This document shows, in pieces, positions 52,829-62,222 of a stretch of DNA of 64,000 nucleotides. The position numbers were made by a program, and so were the translations under genes. The number at the start of each line of letters is the position of its first letter. Within the stretch, counting starts at the first letter, position 1. The stretch lies in NCBI GenBank assembly GCA_002427745.1, contig DIYF01000034.1, forward strand, positions 865 through 64,864. The letters run 5' to 3'. The DNA comes from Roseivirga sp. UBA6061. GTDB taxonomy: Bacteria; Bacteroidota; Bacteroidia; Cytophagales; Cyclobacteriaceae. The notes below the pieces were generated by a model. The model saw only the letters and a program-made list of their open reading frames with translations, did not search any database and was not told the DNA's origin.

Positions 52829-53389
52829 ATGAGATTTAAAAGCATATCCACTTTGCTGCTTTGTATTTGCCTGAACCAACTGAGCTTTGGCCAGAAAGAG
52901 AACCCCAACGAAAAACTTGGCTACCTGATAGGTACCTGGAAACTGGAGCTGGAGTATAAGGAAATGAGTATTGTAGCTTTTATGGATTTTGAATGGGGTG
53001 TCAACAAGACTTACGTTCTGTCCAGAAACAGAAATTCCAGAAATGGTGGCCCAGAAGAGACTGAAAACACAGCAATGATTTCCTGGGATGGGGTAGCTGA
53101 AACCTTTGTGATCAACTCTGTATATAATGGCCCCGGTGATTTACTGGTAGGGCGTGGCACGGTGGACGTTACTGACAAGAAGATTTTCCGTGACATCCTG
53201 CTTCATTATGCAGAGGGAGAGAAAATCCCTTTTATCAATGAAGTAGCCGGTAAAGGAGGAGGGAAGCTTCGTTATCGACAACACTGGGAGAAGATAGATA
53301 ACGAGAGCTTTCGGGGAAGAATGGAAGTGCTTATGCATGGAGAATGGAAAACCACCTTCGACAATGAAATCTGGAGAAAGCAGAAGTGA
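52829..53389 (+). CDS. Exported DUF1579-like lipocalin-type protein
   Basis: A 186-residue secreted protein (signal peptide ending LSFGQ). The pattern LGYLIGTWKLELEYKEM, FEWGVNKTYVLSRNR, AMISWDGVAETFVINSVYNG and FRGRMEVLMHGEWKTTFDNE resembles DUF1579/THAP4-like beta-barrel proteins that bind small ligands. Function unknown. It starts after a terminator, so it probably has its own promoter. Confidence 0.72.
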   Translation: MRFKSISTLLLCICLNQLSFGQKENPNEKLGYLIGTWKLELEYKEMSIVAFMDFEWGVNKTYVLSRNRNSRNGGPEETENTAMISWDGVAETFVINSVYNGPGDLLVGRGTVDVTDKKIFRDILLHYAEGEKIPFINEVAGKGGGKLRYRQHWEKIDNESFRGRMEVLMHGEWKTTFDNEIWRKQK

Positions 53390-53429
53390 GCGAATCAGTT
53401 AGACAAAACTAGCCATATGAAGTGTATTA

Positions 53430-53462
53430 AATAAAAAACCATCCCGATATTCATCGGGATGG
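53430..53462 (-). terminator. Terminator for Spy-like gene
   Basis: CCATCCCGAT-GAAT-ATCGGGATGG on the minus strand is followed by TTTTTTATT. It lies downstream of the minus-strand gene at 53580-53984. Confidence 0.85.
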
Positions 53463-53579
53463 CTACTCTACTCAAACTCAATCAACCTTAATTTTCGTCT
53501 GTCTGCAAAGCGCTCCGACTTAAGGTACAAGCCCTGCCGGATGGCTTTTTATCTCAGACTTATTTATTGGTAAACTATA

Positions 53580-53984
53580 TTAATTACCTCCTCGTCCGCC
53601 TCTGCCTCTTCTCTGTGGAGGGTTTTCTTTTCTCCATTTTTCGTAAGCTGTCCATTGGGTCTCGGTGAAAATCTTTTTCAGTTCTTCTTCCTGAGATGCC
53701 ATCAGCTCCTGAAATGCTTCTCTCATCGCCTCTCTGTCTACTGTACCGCTGCTGCGCAATTCCTGCATTTTCTCCCTTTGCTTCTCACTGGTAGCTATCA
53801 GAAGGTCATACACTTTGGTATGCTGCTCATCTGACAGACCAAACTCTTCCTGCCATTTGTCTGCCGTCTCCTGAGCTCTCTCTTTCGGGTCAGGCCTTTG
53901 TCCTCTGCCCTGGCCACGTTGTGCCTGCACGGTCATGAGACCCACCAGCATCAACATGCTCAATATCATTACAGATTTTCTCAT
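53580..53984 (-). CDS. Spy/DUF4890-like periplasmic protein
   Basis: A 134-residue secreted protein (signal peptide ending VQAQ) with an Arg/Gly/Gln-rich start (RGQGRGQRPDPKERAQ) and end (QRRGRGGRGGN). The helical middle is ADKWQEEFGLSDEQHTKVYD, KQREKMQELRSSGTVDREAM, FTETQWTAYEKW. This is the Spy/LTXXQ or DUF4890 type found in Bacteroidota, possibly a periplasmic chaperone or stress protein. Confidence 0.83.
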   Translation of the reverse strand: MRKSVMILSMLMLVGLMTVQAQRGQGRGQRPDPKERAQETADKWQEEFGLSDEQHTKVYDLLIATSEKQREKMQELRSSGTVDREAMREAFQELMASQEEELKKIFTETQWTAYEKWRKENPPQRRGRGGRGGN

Positions 53985-54091
53985 GTTTTAATCGATTTGA
54001 TAGTTAGACAGAGGGGAGTACCAAAGGTTTAACAGGCTTCCTGAAATTTAATACCTGGTAAGTTTCCGGCACTTAAGGCTAAAGGCAATCG

Positions 54092-55294
54092 TCAGGCAAT
54101 TTCCCCGGAACCGATAAGCTCCTCACCATCATACCAGGCGACAAACTGACCCGGAGCAATGCCTCTTTGGTGCTCGTCAAAGATGAGATAGAGACCATCT
54201 TCTTCCATAAAGAGCTCTACCTGCTCCAGGGGCTGACGATATCTGATTCGAGCCATCTGAATCCTGGATTCACCCGGTTTAAGCGCCAGATCTTCGCGCA
54301 CCCAGTGTACATTTTTGTTTGCCACAAAAAGTCCCTTACGCAGTAGCCCGGGATGATTTTCTCCCTGACCGGTATAGATGGTATTGGACCTGGTATCTTT
54401 TTCAATTACAAAAAGAGGCTCAGGTGTGCCACCCACTGCCAGACCTTTTCTCTGACCAATGGTGAAGTAATGTGCCCCGTTGTGCTCACCCACTTTTTTA
54501 CCATCAGAGGGCTTGTATGCATAGGGTCTGGTGAGAAACTCCAGCTCCTCTCTTTTAGAATCAAAGGCATGAGATGCTCCTTCATGAAAATCATGAAAAT
54601 TCTCTGCATCTACCGCCAACTCTCTGATTTGTCCCTTTTTGGGTGCCAGTTGTTGTTGCAGAAAATCGGGGAGTCTTACCTTACCAATAAAGCAAAGTCC
54701 CTGAGAGTCTTTTTTCTCTGCGGTAGCCAGACCCAGCGCCCGGGCAATTTCTCTTACCTCAGGTTTTTGTAAATGTCCGATAGGGAAGAGGGCCTTCGCA
54801 AGCTGGTCCTGATTTAGCTGGCAGAGGAAATAGCTCTGGTCTTTATTGTTGTCAGCACCAGCCAGCAGACGATGAGTTTCCTTACCATCAACCACAATGG
54901 TTTCCTTGCGGCAGTAATGACCTGTAGCCACAAAGTCAGCTTTGAGCTTCATGGCCGCTTTCAAAAAGATATCAAATTTCACTTCCCTGTTGCAGAGCAC
55001 ATCAGGGTTGGGCGTACGGCCCTCCTCATACTCCTTGAACATATAGTCCACAATGCGCTCTTTGTATTGTTCACTCAGATCAATCACATGAAAAGGGATG
55101 CCCAGCATTTCGGCCACAGCCAGGGCATCATTGCTATCTTCTACCCAGGGACATTCTTCGCTGATGATTACAGAATCATCCACCCAATTGCGCATAAACA
55201 TGCCGATTACCTCATATCCCTGCTCTTGCAGCAGATATGCCGTAACGCTCGAATCCACACCTCCTGAAAGTCCTACAACTACTCTTTTTGCCAT
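54092..55294 (-). CDS. mnmA: tRNA 2-thiouridine(34) synthase MnmA
   Basis: A 400-residue enzyme that thiolates U34 of Lys, Glu and Gln tRNAs in the cytoplasm, using ATP and a persulfide relay. The PP-loop SGGVDSSV is at 10-17, catalytic Cys101 in [10 protein letters not shown] and Cys201 in [28 protein letters not shown] and the C-terminal beta domain ([34 protein letters not shown]) are present. The length is slightly above the usual 360-380, with a short insert in the N-terminal part. It is a core housekeeping gene. Confidence 0.97.
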   Translation of the reverse strand: MAKRVVVGLSGGVDSSVTAYLLQEQGYEVIGMFMRNWVDDSVIISEECPWVEDSNDALAVAEMLGIPFHVIDLSEQYKERIVDYMFKEYEEGRTPNPDVLCNREVKFDIFLKAAMKLKADFVATGHYCRKETIVVDGKETHRLLAGADNNKDQSYFLCQLNQDQLAKALFPIGHLQKPEVREIARALGLATAEKKDSQGLCFIGKVRLPDFLQQQLAPKKGQIRELAVDAENFHDFHEGASHAFDSKREELEFLTRPYAYKPSDGKKVGEHNGAHYFTIGQRKGLAVGGTPEPLFVIEKDTRSNTIYTGQGENHPGLLRKGLFVANKNVHWVREDLALKPGESRIQMARIRYRQPLEQVELFMEEDGLYLIFDEHQRGIAPGQFVAWYDGEELIGSGEIA

Positions 55295-55376
55295 CAGTCT
55301 CGTTCTTTGAATGAGCTTAACAAAGCTGGCGCAAAAATAGTTGATTTTAGGTTGAAAAAATCAGACCTGACCCGAC

Positions 55377-56666
55377 CTATTGAATCTGTAAATGGATATG
55401 GTCGTCATGCCTCACTGCGCGGCAACCATGAAACCTGACTTTATCATACTGCTCCAGTCCCCAGCGATTTTTGAGATGAGGCTCAATGAATATTTTAGAA
55501 GTTTCCTTCTGTTCCAGCAAAATTTCCAACAAAGCCCTGGTTCTTTCCGCATCAACTGTATAGTGATCAGCCCTCCATTGTGGCACCAGTATTTCCAAAG
55601 CACCATATTGCCAGTAACCTTGCATACTGCATTGTTCAGGGTAGTCGGCTTCTCCACCTGCAGGTGGTTCATAAACGCCATAACCGATAAAGGAGGGACT
55701 GCCATCACTGGCGCCTCCGGTCTGTTTGTCTTTGTAGTAAAAGGCCAGGTCTACCTTTTTACCATCATTATGACTCAGATGAGGAATCAGTGGAAATCCG
55801 TTGATAAATGGAAAATTAGCGTCCAGGTACCGTATGGGGCTTTGGTATTGTTGGTGCATACTATCAGTTGCCTCTAAGAGTAAGTCCTTCAGCTCTTTGC
55901 TGACATAGTGACGATTGAGTAAGACCGTCAGGTAGTTGAGAGGCTTGAGCTGACCGTTAATGGGAAGGGCTGATCGCCCGAATACCGGAGCAACAAGAGG
56001 GATAAGAAGCAAGCAGAAAAGCAGGTAAGAACTGACAAAGAGAAGCCTCCTTTTAATTTTGTTGAGCTGCCACTTTTTTGATATAAAATGTACCAGAAGG
56101 TACACAAAGCCACCTGTTTGGGTCAGAATAGTTAACAGGATAAAAAGGCATGACCGGTAGAGAATTCCCGATCGCCAAAGGCGTTCGAGGCCGGTTTCTT
56201 TTTCCATGGTGCGATCACCGTATATTTCCATAGTCATATGGATTTCGGTGAGAAGCTCATCCCTGTCTTTGATCCCTACGGGTAATTCCATATACAAAGC
56301 AGGGCTGGTCAGATCTCCTTGCCTCAGGTCTGAGTTTACCCGGTCTGTTATGGATAGGTCCAGGAAAGTACTCTTTCCGTTCTTCCATTCGTGAAATAAG
56401 ATGGCACCATCCACAAAGAAGTGGGAGTTGGCGTATTTCCGCATACCCAGGTGGTAAATCAGAGCTTGTAGGGCAATCAATAAAACCAGCGATCCGCCAA
56501 AGGCAAAGAGGACAACGGTTTGATGCTCAAGCCAGTTCTGATGTTTGTAGAAGTAGATATACAGAAAGAGGACAAGCATAAAGAAGATAGCCCTCCTGAT
56601 ATCTCTTAGCCTTTTAGGCAAGAGGTATGCTTTGGCAGCTTCTTTGTCTAAGAGAAATCGCTTCAC
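55377..56666 (-). CDS. Membrane protein with LAS-type peptidase signature
   Basis: A 429-residue protein. Two TMs near residues 27-68, a cytoplasmic domain, and two or three more TMs at about 170-245 precede a C-terminal extracytoplasmic domain (about 250-429). That domain contains SHNDGKKVDL (His299, Asp306) and DDHIHLQI (His423/His425), the spacing of zinc ligands in LAS metallopeptidases (MepA, VanX/VanY-like), which cut peptidoglycan cross-links or D-Ala-D-Ala. I infer a membrane-tethered cell-wall hydrolase, although the overall family is unrecognised. It precedes no obvious regulator. Confidence 0.65.
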   Translation of the reverse strand: MKRFLLDKEAAKAYLLPKRLRDIRRAIFFMLVLFLYIYFYKHQNWLEHQTVVLFAFGGSLVLLIALQALIYHLGMRKYANSHFFVDGAILFHEWKNGKSTFLDLSITDRVNSDLRQGDLTSPALYMELPVGIKDRDELLTEIHMTMEIYGDRTMEKETGLERLWRSGILYRSCLFILLTILTQTGGFVYLLVHFISKKWQLNKIKRRLLFVSSYLLFCLLLIPLVAPVFGRSALPINGQLKPLNYLTVLLNRHYVSKELKDLLLEATDSMHQQYQSPIRYLDANFPFINGFPLIPHLSHNDGKKVDLAFYYKDKQTGGASDGSPSFIGYGVYEPPAGGEADYPEQCSMQGYWQYGALEILVPQWRADHYTVDAERTRALLEILLEQKETSKIFIEPHLKNRWGLEQYDKVRFHGCRAVRHDDHIHLQIQ

Positions 56667-56685
56667 TTCGGATTATAAACAATTT

Positions 56686-57504
56686 TCAGATTGTAAGGAA
56701 GAATATGCGAACACTGTGCTTCGTCCTTACGCTCTTACCGGCAACTTCTCCGGGAACCCATGTTGAGTGGTTTGTTTTCAGGTAAACCTGTGCTTTTTCA
56801 AAAAGAACTTGCCTGTACGGTTGATTATACTCTGTAAATGCTGAATAATAGGAAATGTCAAAATTGCCGATAGTGCCATTTTTCTCGATAACAAAGCTAA
56901 TGTCCATATGAGGCCAGCTTCCTGAAACTGTATCCTTTTTAATCAGTACATCATTCAACCTCAATGTGAAATTGCGCTCACCCCGAGAATAGATGTTATT
57001 GGCGGAATAGGGCTTCTCATCACAATACCAGGACTCTATCGACCGATTTCCCGGGACGACATTTTTGATAAACAAACTATCCGCCTGCTTCAGCAGTTCT
57101 TGTTTGAATTGTTTACCGAACTGATTCTGTATCACACCATCCATATAATCAGCATAGCATCCTTGTGTTTCACCAGTACTAAAATCGCTGATTAATTCGG
57201 ACTCAAAGACCAGCCCGTTGACTTTACAAAGCTTCGCAAGTTCTTTCTCAAACCGGAAAGGCTTCGTTCCAAAACTTACCCTCTGTGTGAACACAATCTT
57301 GCCATTTGCCACATCTTTTTTGGCCCTCTTTACATCTGTTCGACAAAGCCGGTCTGACAAGGCCGGGTCTTTCGCGTAAGCAATTCTCTTGTCATCGTCA
57401 GGCTCATAATTTACCTGTGGCAATAGTGTGAACCTGAACAGTAGAACTACACTCAATACAAATGAAGAAGAGATAAAGAATATTGCCCTTTGGGATTTGG
57501 TCAT
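56686..57504 (-). CDS. Anchored protein with TonB-C-like domain
   Basis: A 272-residue protein with an N-terminal TM anchor (AIFFISSSFVLSVVLLF), a Cys-containing periplasmic region (Cys54, about 92, 116, 160) and a C-terminal segment (MDISFVIEKNGTIGNFDISY, then LKTNHSTWVPGEVAGKSVRT, KHSVRIFFLTI) that follows the TonB C-terminal pattern. It is probably a periplasmic interaction protein, not a full TonB because a proline-rich linker is missing. It lies 19 nt upstream of the LAS-signature gene on the same strand, so the two are likely co-transcribed. Confidence 0.62.
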   Translation of the reverse strand: MTKSQRAIFFISSSFVLSVVLLFRFTLLPQVNYEPDDDKRIAYAKDPALSDRLCRTDVKRAKKDVANGKIVFTQRVSFGTKPFRFEKELAKLCKVNGLVFESELISDFSTGETQGCYADYMDGVIQNQFGKQFKQELLKQADSLFIKNVVPGNRSIESWYCDEKPYSANNIYSRGERNFTLRLNDVLIKKDTVSGSWPHMDISFVIEKNGTIGNFDISYYSAFTEYNQPYRQVLFEKAQVYLKTNHSTWVPGEVAGKSVRTKHSVRIFFLTI

Positions 57505-57707
57505 TTGTGTTTACAACAAATACTAAACTGGTTAACGAGCGGTGTGTCAGCAGGTTTGTCGCTCATTGAAACACACTATGTGATGATATTATGCCAACCC
57601 TCTCTTTTCTTATGTAAAAAGAACTGCGTCTTAGACCAACCACGGTATTGGCCAGGGCTTATGCCTTGCCGGGAAGGTCGGGAAAATCAGAGATAGTCTA
57701 TATTTGA

Positions 57708-58772
57708 ATGAATGAACTGAGTGGGGTGCAGCGAAAAACTGTTTTTTGGCATATCATATTCTGGATCGTCTATATGGCGATTTTCACCTTTGTGGAAGGA
57801 GGCTATCAAAACAACTTTGATGAGGCCTTTATGCTTGAAGCGTCCTATTTGCCTTCACGTATCATGTTGGTGTACTTTAACTACTTCATTTTACTGCCCC
57901 GCTTTTTGCTCAGGCGGAAGTACGAACGATACCTGTCCTATACCGTGGTGACTATCCTGGTTGCTACCATGATCCAAAGGTTATTGAGCTTCTACATTGT
58001 GAACCCCCTGGTTTTTCCTGACTGGGATCAGGGACCTTTCTTTCAGGCCTTTCGTATCGCCCAGGCGGGTATGATCATTACTTCTCCCATGATTTTCCTG
58101 ATAGGTATGACCGTAGTGATACGATGGGCCGGCTCTGAAAAAAAGGTGCAGGAGCTGGCGCGGGAAAAGGTGGAGACAGAGTTGAAGTACCTGCGCAATC
58201 AGGTCAACCCACACTTCTTTTTCAATACACTGAACAACCTGTATGGTCTGGCCCAGGAGAAGTCAGATAAAACTCCCGATGTGGTGTTGAAACTCTCTGA
58301 GCTGATGAGCTACATGCTGTACGAGACCAACAAACCGCTGATACAACTCACCAGAGAGATAGATTATATCCGTAATTACATCTCGCTCGAAGAGCAGCGC
58401 TACCAGGACCGGTTTAACTGTAACCTGAGTATCAAAGGAGAAATCAATGAGGTAATGGTACCGCCTGTCATGATGCTTCCCTTTGTTGAAAATGCCTTTA
58501 AACATGGCATCAATAAAGAGTCTGAAGGAGCCTGGATGAACATAGACCTGAAAGTAGAAGGGGAGAAGCTGTACTTTAAGCTGGAAAACAGCCTCCCGGA
58601 ACAAAGAGAAGTAAAAGGAAAGGGAGGTTTAGGCATTAAGAATGTGGAAAGAAGACTGGAACTACTTTTTCCTCATGGTCATACACTCACATACGGGCCG
58701 GAATCCAACAGATACGCGATAGAATTAATGATTGATTTAACCAAACTAAACGAACCGGGTGATGATGCTTAG
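57708..58772 (+). CDS. LytS-type sensor histidine kinase
   Basis: A 354-residue kinase: four hydrophobic segments (about 12-30, 48-68, 78-98, 120-140), a coiled linker and a His_kinase domain with QVNPHFFFNTLNNLYG (His169), PFVENAFKHGINKE and GGLGIKNVERRLEL. It overlaps its LytTR partner by 14 nt. The regulator is a close relative of the one at 13237, suggesting duplicated systems. Confidence 0.94.
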   Translation: MNELSGVQRKTVFWHIIFWIVYMAIFTFVEGGYQNNFDEAFMLEASYLPSRIMLVYFNYFILLPRFLLRRKYERYLSYTVVTILVATMIQRLLSFYIVNPLVFPDWDQGPFFQAFRIAQAGMIITSPMIFLIGMTVVIRWAGSEKKVQELAREKVETELKYLRNQVNPHFFFNTLNNLYGLAQEKSDKTPDVVLKLSELMSYMLYETNKPLIQLTREIDYIRNYISLEEQRYQDRFNCNLSIKGEINEVMVPPVMMLPFVENAFKHGINKESEGAWMNIDLKVEGEKLYFKLENSLPEQREVKGKGGLGIKNVERRLELLFPHGHTLTYGPESNRYAIELMIDLTKLNEPGDDA

Positions 58773-59463
58773 ATGCCTGATTGTGGATGATGAGCCTGTG
58801 GCACAGGGCATTCTGGAGCGTTATATTCAGCAGGTAGATGGCCTGAGCCTGGTCGCCAGGTGTAAAAATGCCCTGGAGGCCAATCACTGGTTGCAGAAGG
58901 CAGAAGTCGACCTGATCTTTCTGGATATAGAAATGCCCCATCTCGATGGACTGAATTTCTTGTCTACCTTGATCAACCCGCCAAAAGTTATCTTGACCAC
59001 TGCTTACCGGGAATATGCACTGGAAGGTTATGAGCTCAACGTGGCCGACTATCTGCTCAAACCTATTTCACTGGAGAGATTCATCAAGGCAGTCAATAAG
59101 GTGGCTGATAAACTGGAAATACCTGAGCCACCCGCCACACCGACAGGAGACTATCTCTATATCAAAGCGGATAAGAAAATGGTGCAGGTCTACTTTAAAG
59201 ATATCCTGTACATTGAAGGGCTGAGTAATTACGTACGCATTTTTACATCAGGCAAGCCCATTATCAGCTACCAAAAGCTCAGCTACCTGGAAGGAGTGCT
59301 GCCTCAAAAGGACTTTTTTCGCTGTCATCGCTCGTATATCGTGTCATCAGTAAATATCAGGGCATACAACTCCAATTGTCTTGAAATAGGAGGGGCGGAG
59401 ATACCCATTGGCGGTAGCTATCGGGAAGCTACACTTGAAAGGCTCCGGCCTTTTGAGGCTTAG
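58759..59463 (+). CDS. LytTR response regulator
   Basis: A 234-residue regulator. Three consecutive in-frame ATG codons (58759-58767) precede the receiver, so the exact start is uncertain by two residues. It has DDE at about 10-12 and phospho-acceptor Asp56 (LIFLDIEMP), and a LytTR domain at about 135-230 (ILYIEGLSNYVRIF, FFRCHRSYIVSSVN). It overlaps the kinase gene by 14 nt. Confidence 0.93.
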   Translation: MMMLRCLIVDDEPVAQGILERYIQQVDGLSLVARCKNALEANHWLQKAEVDLIFLDIEMPHLDGLNFLSTLINPPKVILTTAYREYALEGYELNVADYLLKPISLERFIKAVNKVADKLEIPEPPATPTGDYLYIKADKKMVQVYFKDILYIEGLSNYVRIFTSGKPIISYQKLSYLEGVLPQKDFFRCHRSYIVSSVNIRAYNSNCLEIGGAEIPIGGSYREATLERLRPFEA

Positions 59464-59472
59464 TCTTTTGAG

Positions 59473-59574
59473 GGACAGTGTCCTTAAGTATCAACTGATT
59501 TAAATATTAATGGCCAGGGACACTGTCCATATGATTCGTCATTGGTCAATAGGGTATATGACCCCATTGACCAA
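59473..59574. repeat. Inverted repeats after LytTR gene
   Basis: GGACAGTGTCC (59473-59483) and its complement GGACACTGTCC (59518-59528) are each also palindromic. They are followed by a hairpin ATTGGTCAAT ... ATTGACCAAT (59541-59574) and further copies of the word ACCAATGACCAAT to 59597. No T-run is seen. This is the whole content of the gap before the convergent SRPBCC gene. Confidence 0.75.
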
Positions 59575-59605
59575 TAACCAATGACCAATGACCAATAAAC
59601 TTAAA

Positions 59606-60106
59606 TCAGGCGGTGATTACATCTACCAGTTCTTCTTTCTTGTTTCTGAGGTCCAGGCCGCCTTCCAGTATTGATTTAAGGTTGGCCAGGTAAAAAATCC
59701 AGCCCTTTGAGTCACCTACAAAATGCTGCAGCATGGTGCCCTGGTCAGTCGGGAGATCGCTTTCTACCAGTTGTACGATGGTTTCTCCGGCCTCTTTATA
59801 AATGGAAATGGTCACCGGGCAGCCCAGAGAAAAGGTGAAAACGAACTCATCTTTACCATTGGCCTTCAGTACGGTACCCTTTTCCATCACACTGTCAGGA
59901 TAGCCATACCAAAGCCATTGGTAGGTGTCACCTTCCTGCAGCAGTGTGTTTTTGTCCTTGGCATTGCCGGCTGCATCTTTGAAACTGGCATCTCTTAAAA
60001 ACCATTCTTCCAGACCGGCTGGGGTAGCCCAGCAGCGGTAGGCCTCTTCAACACTGGCGTTCAGGTTTACTCTTAATTTGAATTTACTCCATTGTGATTC
60101 TTCCAT
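59606..60106 (-). CDS. SRPBCC/AHSA1-like protein
   Basis: From the ATG at 60106 (MEESQWSKFKLRVNLNAS) the protein has 166 residues. The START-like fold is indicated by ASVEEAYRCWATPAGLEEWF, YQWLWYGYPDSVMEKGTVLK, DEFVFTFSLGCPVTISIYKE and GWIFYLANLKSILEGGLDLR. The family binds hydrophobic ligands or assists Hsp90; the role here is unknown. The AraC gene lies upstream on the same strand, and the short gap suggests linked expression. Confidence 0.87.
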   Translation of the reverse strand: MEESQWSKFKLRVNLNASVEEAYRCWATPAGLEEWFLRDASFKDAAGNAKDKNTLLQEGDTYQWLWYGYPDSVMEKGTVLKANGKDEFVFTFSLGCPVTISIYKEAGETIVQLVESDLPTDQGTMLQHFVGDSKGWIFYLANLKSILEGGLDLRNKKEELVDVITA

Positions 60107-60193
60107 GATTTTGTCTTTTGTTTTAACCAAAAGTAGAGGGAGCCCCAATCTTCAATTTTCTAAAAATTGACAATTTTAACAATGTGTTCAGTT

Positions 60194-61105
60194 TTAATCA
60201 GTCGTGACTTGTTTGCGAAACTGACTGGGGCTCAGGCCTTCCTGCTTTTTAAACTGATAGCTGAAAGAAGAAAGCACGTCAAACCCAATCTGCTCACTGA
60301 TTTCCTGGACAGGCTGTCGGGTGTTTTGTAAGAGCTTTTTAGCCAGCTCAAGGCGCCTCTCCATCATATATTGGTGGGGAGTAATACCAAAGGCCGTTTT
60401 GAAGTTCCTGAGAAAATGTGCCGGATTCATCAGGGCCATATCCGCATAGTCTTCCAGAGAAATATCCTCCGTCAGATGCTCATCCATCCAGGATTTGGTA
60501 TGGCTTAGTCTTTTGTACAGATCTACCCGGGTAGATTGCTTTACCACAGGCAATCTGGCAGAAACAGCAATAGCTTGATAGTTTTCCTGACCAAGGCTTT
60601 GAAGCAGAGACCTGAGCAGGGCGTCCGTTTTAAGGGCCTGAAAAGAAGCACAGCTCTGGCTCAGTTGAATCGCCTGTTCCAGCACTTCCTTTACCGAGGC
60701 ATGGGTATAGTGGACATACTCCGTCAGACGATAGTCCTTAAGTTCTGCATAACTCAACTCCTTATCATGCCCGCTTTGCCTGTGGAAGATCTCAGCGGCC
60801 ACCACATCTGCCAGAATACTGCGGAAGAAGAGCAGCACTGGCCTTGCCGGTGTTTCATCTACATTGATCATCAGGCGACTTCCCCGGTTGATTACAGCAA
60901 ACGAGGACGTATTGAGCAGAAGTCTTTGATCGTTAATCATAAACTGTGCCTCGCCTTCAAGGCAGGTCACCAGGCCAAAGCCCGTAAGACCCAATTCCTG
61001 GGAAAAAGGGTGCTCAAATCGTTGTGCGAGCATCAGGTGGTCCGCAAAGACGGGCACCTTATGCATGTTCGGGGGAAAGCCAGAAACGATGGGGCGGATG
61101 ACCAT
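60194..61105 (-). CDS. AraC-family transcriptional regulator
   Basis: A 303-residue cytoplasmic regulator. The N-terminal ligand-binding domain (about 20-190: EGEAQFMINDQRLLLNTSSF, AVINRGSRLMINV) is of the cupin/AraC type. The C-terminal double HTH (about 205-300) has DISLEDYADMALMNPAHFLR, AFGITPHQYMMERRLELAKK and FDVLSSFSYQFKKQEGLSPS. Likely targets are the adjacent SRPBCC and RidA genes, by position. Confidence 0.9.
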   Translation of the reverse strand: MVIRPIVSGFPPNMHKVPVFADHLMLAQRFEHPFSQELGLTGFGLVTCLEGEAQFMINDQRLLLNTSSFAVINRGSRLMINVDETPARPVLLFFRSILADVVAAEIFHRQSGHDKELSYAELKDYRLTEYVHYTHASVKEVLEQAIQLSQSCASFQALKTDALLRSLLQSLGQENYQAIAVSARLPVVKQSTRVDLYKRLSHTKSWMDEHLTEDISLEDYADMALMNPAHFLRNFKTAFGITPHQYMMERRLELAKKLLQNTRQPVQEISEQIGFDVLSSFSYQFKKQEGLSPSQFRKQVTTD

Positions 61106-61136
61106 ACGGCAATCTAGCGAAGTATTGCCGAATTCG

Positions 61137-61592
61137 TCAGGCCTTTAGCGTAAAGGAAGAAGTGATTCCGACTGAGAAGTTTCTGGCCAGATTGTCTACC
61201 CCGTAAATACCCCGGGTATGGGTACCGCGGTCACCCAGCACTTTCACAAAGAGGTCAGAGGCACCATTGGCCACTTTCGGGGCTTCGTCCCAGCCAACGG
61301 CACACTGATAATAAATGTCCAGGTGATTCAATCCTTCAACCTTATCAAAACCAACATAGTGATCGATCTGGGCAAGAATATTCAGTGCAGTCAGCTGAGC
61401 TGCATCATAGCCATCTGCTGTAGACAGCTCCCAGCCATAGCGCCCCAGGTACTTATATTCATCTCCTTGAATAGGAAACTGAATGGCTACATAAGCTATG
61501 TTGCCGCGTACATTCACTGATACATAAGAGCCACCCGGAGGAGCAATAGGGGGCAGGCTGAGATTGAGTGCTTTGAGTTGATCCTGAATCAT
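61137..61592 (-). CDS. RidA-family protein
   Basis: From the ATG at 61592 (MIQDQLKALNLSLPP) the protein has 151 residues. The YjgF/RidA-like features are LSLPPIAPPGGSYVSVNVRG, GRYGWELSTADGYDAAQLTA and LNILAQIDHYVGFDKVEGLN. The family deaminates reactive enamine/imine intermediates in its archetypal members; this belongs to the longer group with the GDRGTHTRGIYGVDNLARN segment, where activity is less certain. It starts 31 nt upstream of the AraC gene on the same strand. Confidence 0.88.
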   Translation of the reverse strand: MIQDQLKALNLSLPPIAPPGGSYVSVNVRGNIAYVAIQFPIQGDEYKYLGRYGWELSTADGYDAAQLTALNILAQIDHYVGFDKVEGLNHLDIYYQCAVGWDEAPKVANGASDLFVKVLGDRGTHTRGIYGVDNLARNFSVGITSSFTLKA

Positions 61593-61830
61593 AAAACCAG
61601 AATTACTTGTCAGTAGGAATGGTTCCACCTTATTACGGTTTTTAGGGGGCAGGTGCTATATTTTTAATTAGTCTTTGAGAGAGAGTAACCCTTTCCCTGT
61701 GCCGATGGTCTTATGTCCTGAAGGTTCAGCATAGACTGTTGTATGAAGGAGCTGAATGCTGCCTTTGAACAATAACAGCCAATACGCATTCACTTACAGT
61801 TCACTACAGATTCTCCGCAACTCATGGATA

Positions 61831-61882
61831 TTAGTTGTACAAATATGAAATATATATTACTTTTACTTTTGTACAACTAATA
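61831..61882. promoter_or_regulatory. 14-bp inverted-repeat operator over PadR promoter
   Basis: ATTAGTTGTACAAA (61831-61844) and its exact complement TTTGTACAACTAAT (61869-61882) flank an AT-rich stretch. A perfect -7 consensus TACTTTTG (61865-61872) overlaps the right arm. The site ends 10 nt before the padR start codon. It is a strong candidate PadR operator for autoregulation. The rest of 61593-61830 shows no gene. Confidence 0.75.
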
Positions 61883-61892
61883 GAATTGATCA

Positions 61893-62222
61893 ATGAAAGG
61901 CACACAACTCGGAGAATTTGAAGAGCTGGTATTGCTTACAGTAGGGGCACTTTATGATGAGGCCTATGGCGTAGCCGTGATGGATGAGATAAAGAATGAA
62001 ACCAAACGTAGTGTGAACATCAGTGCGATTCATTCGGCCCTCAGAAGGCTGGAAGAAAAAGGCTTTGTCAAATCCAGAATGGGAGGAGCCACCAATGAAA
62101 GGGGAGGCAGGCGTAAACGTTACTTCGTGCTTACCTCTTATGGTAAAAAAGCGCTGGACGATGCCCAGTCGCTCCGAATGAAGCTCTACAACAGAATTCC
62201 AAATATGTCTTTCGGCAATTAA
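61893..62222 (+). CDS. PadR-family transcriptional regulator
   Basis: A 109-residue winged-helix regulator: LGEFEELVLLTVGALYDEAY, GVAVMDEIKNETKRSVNISA, IHSALRRLEEKGFVKSRMGG, RRKRYFVLTSYGKKAL. PadR proteins repress genes for transporters or detoxification and respond to small ligands. The last base of its stop codon is the first base of the permease start (TAATG), so the two are coupled. The upstream inverted repeat suggests autoregulation. Confidence 0.94.
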   Translation: MKGTQLGEFEELVLLTVGALYDEAYGVAVMDEIKNETKRSVNISAIHSALRRLEEKGFVKSRMGGATNERGGRRKRYFVLTSYGKKALDDAQSLRMKLYNRIPNMSFGN

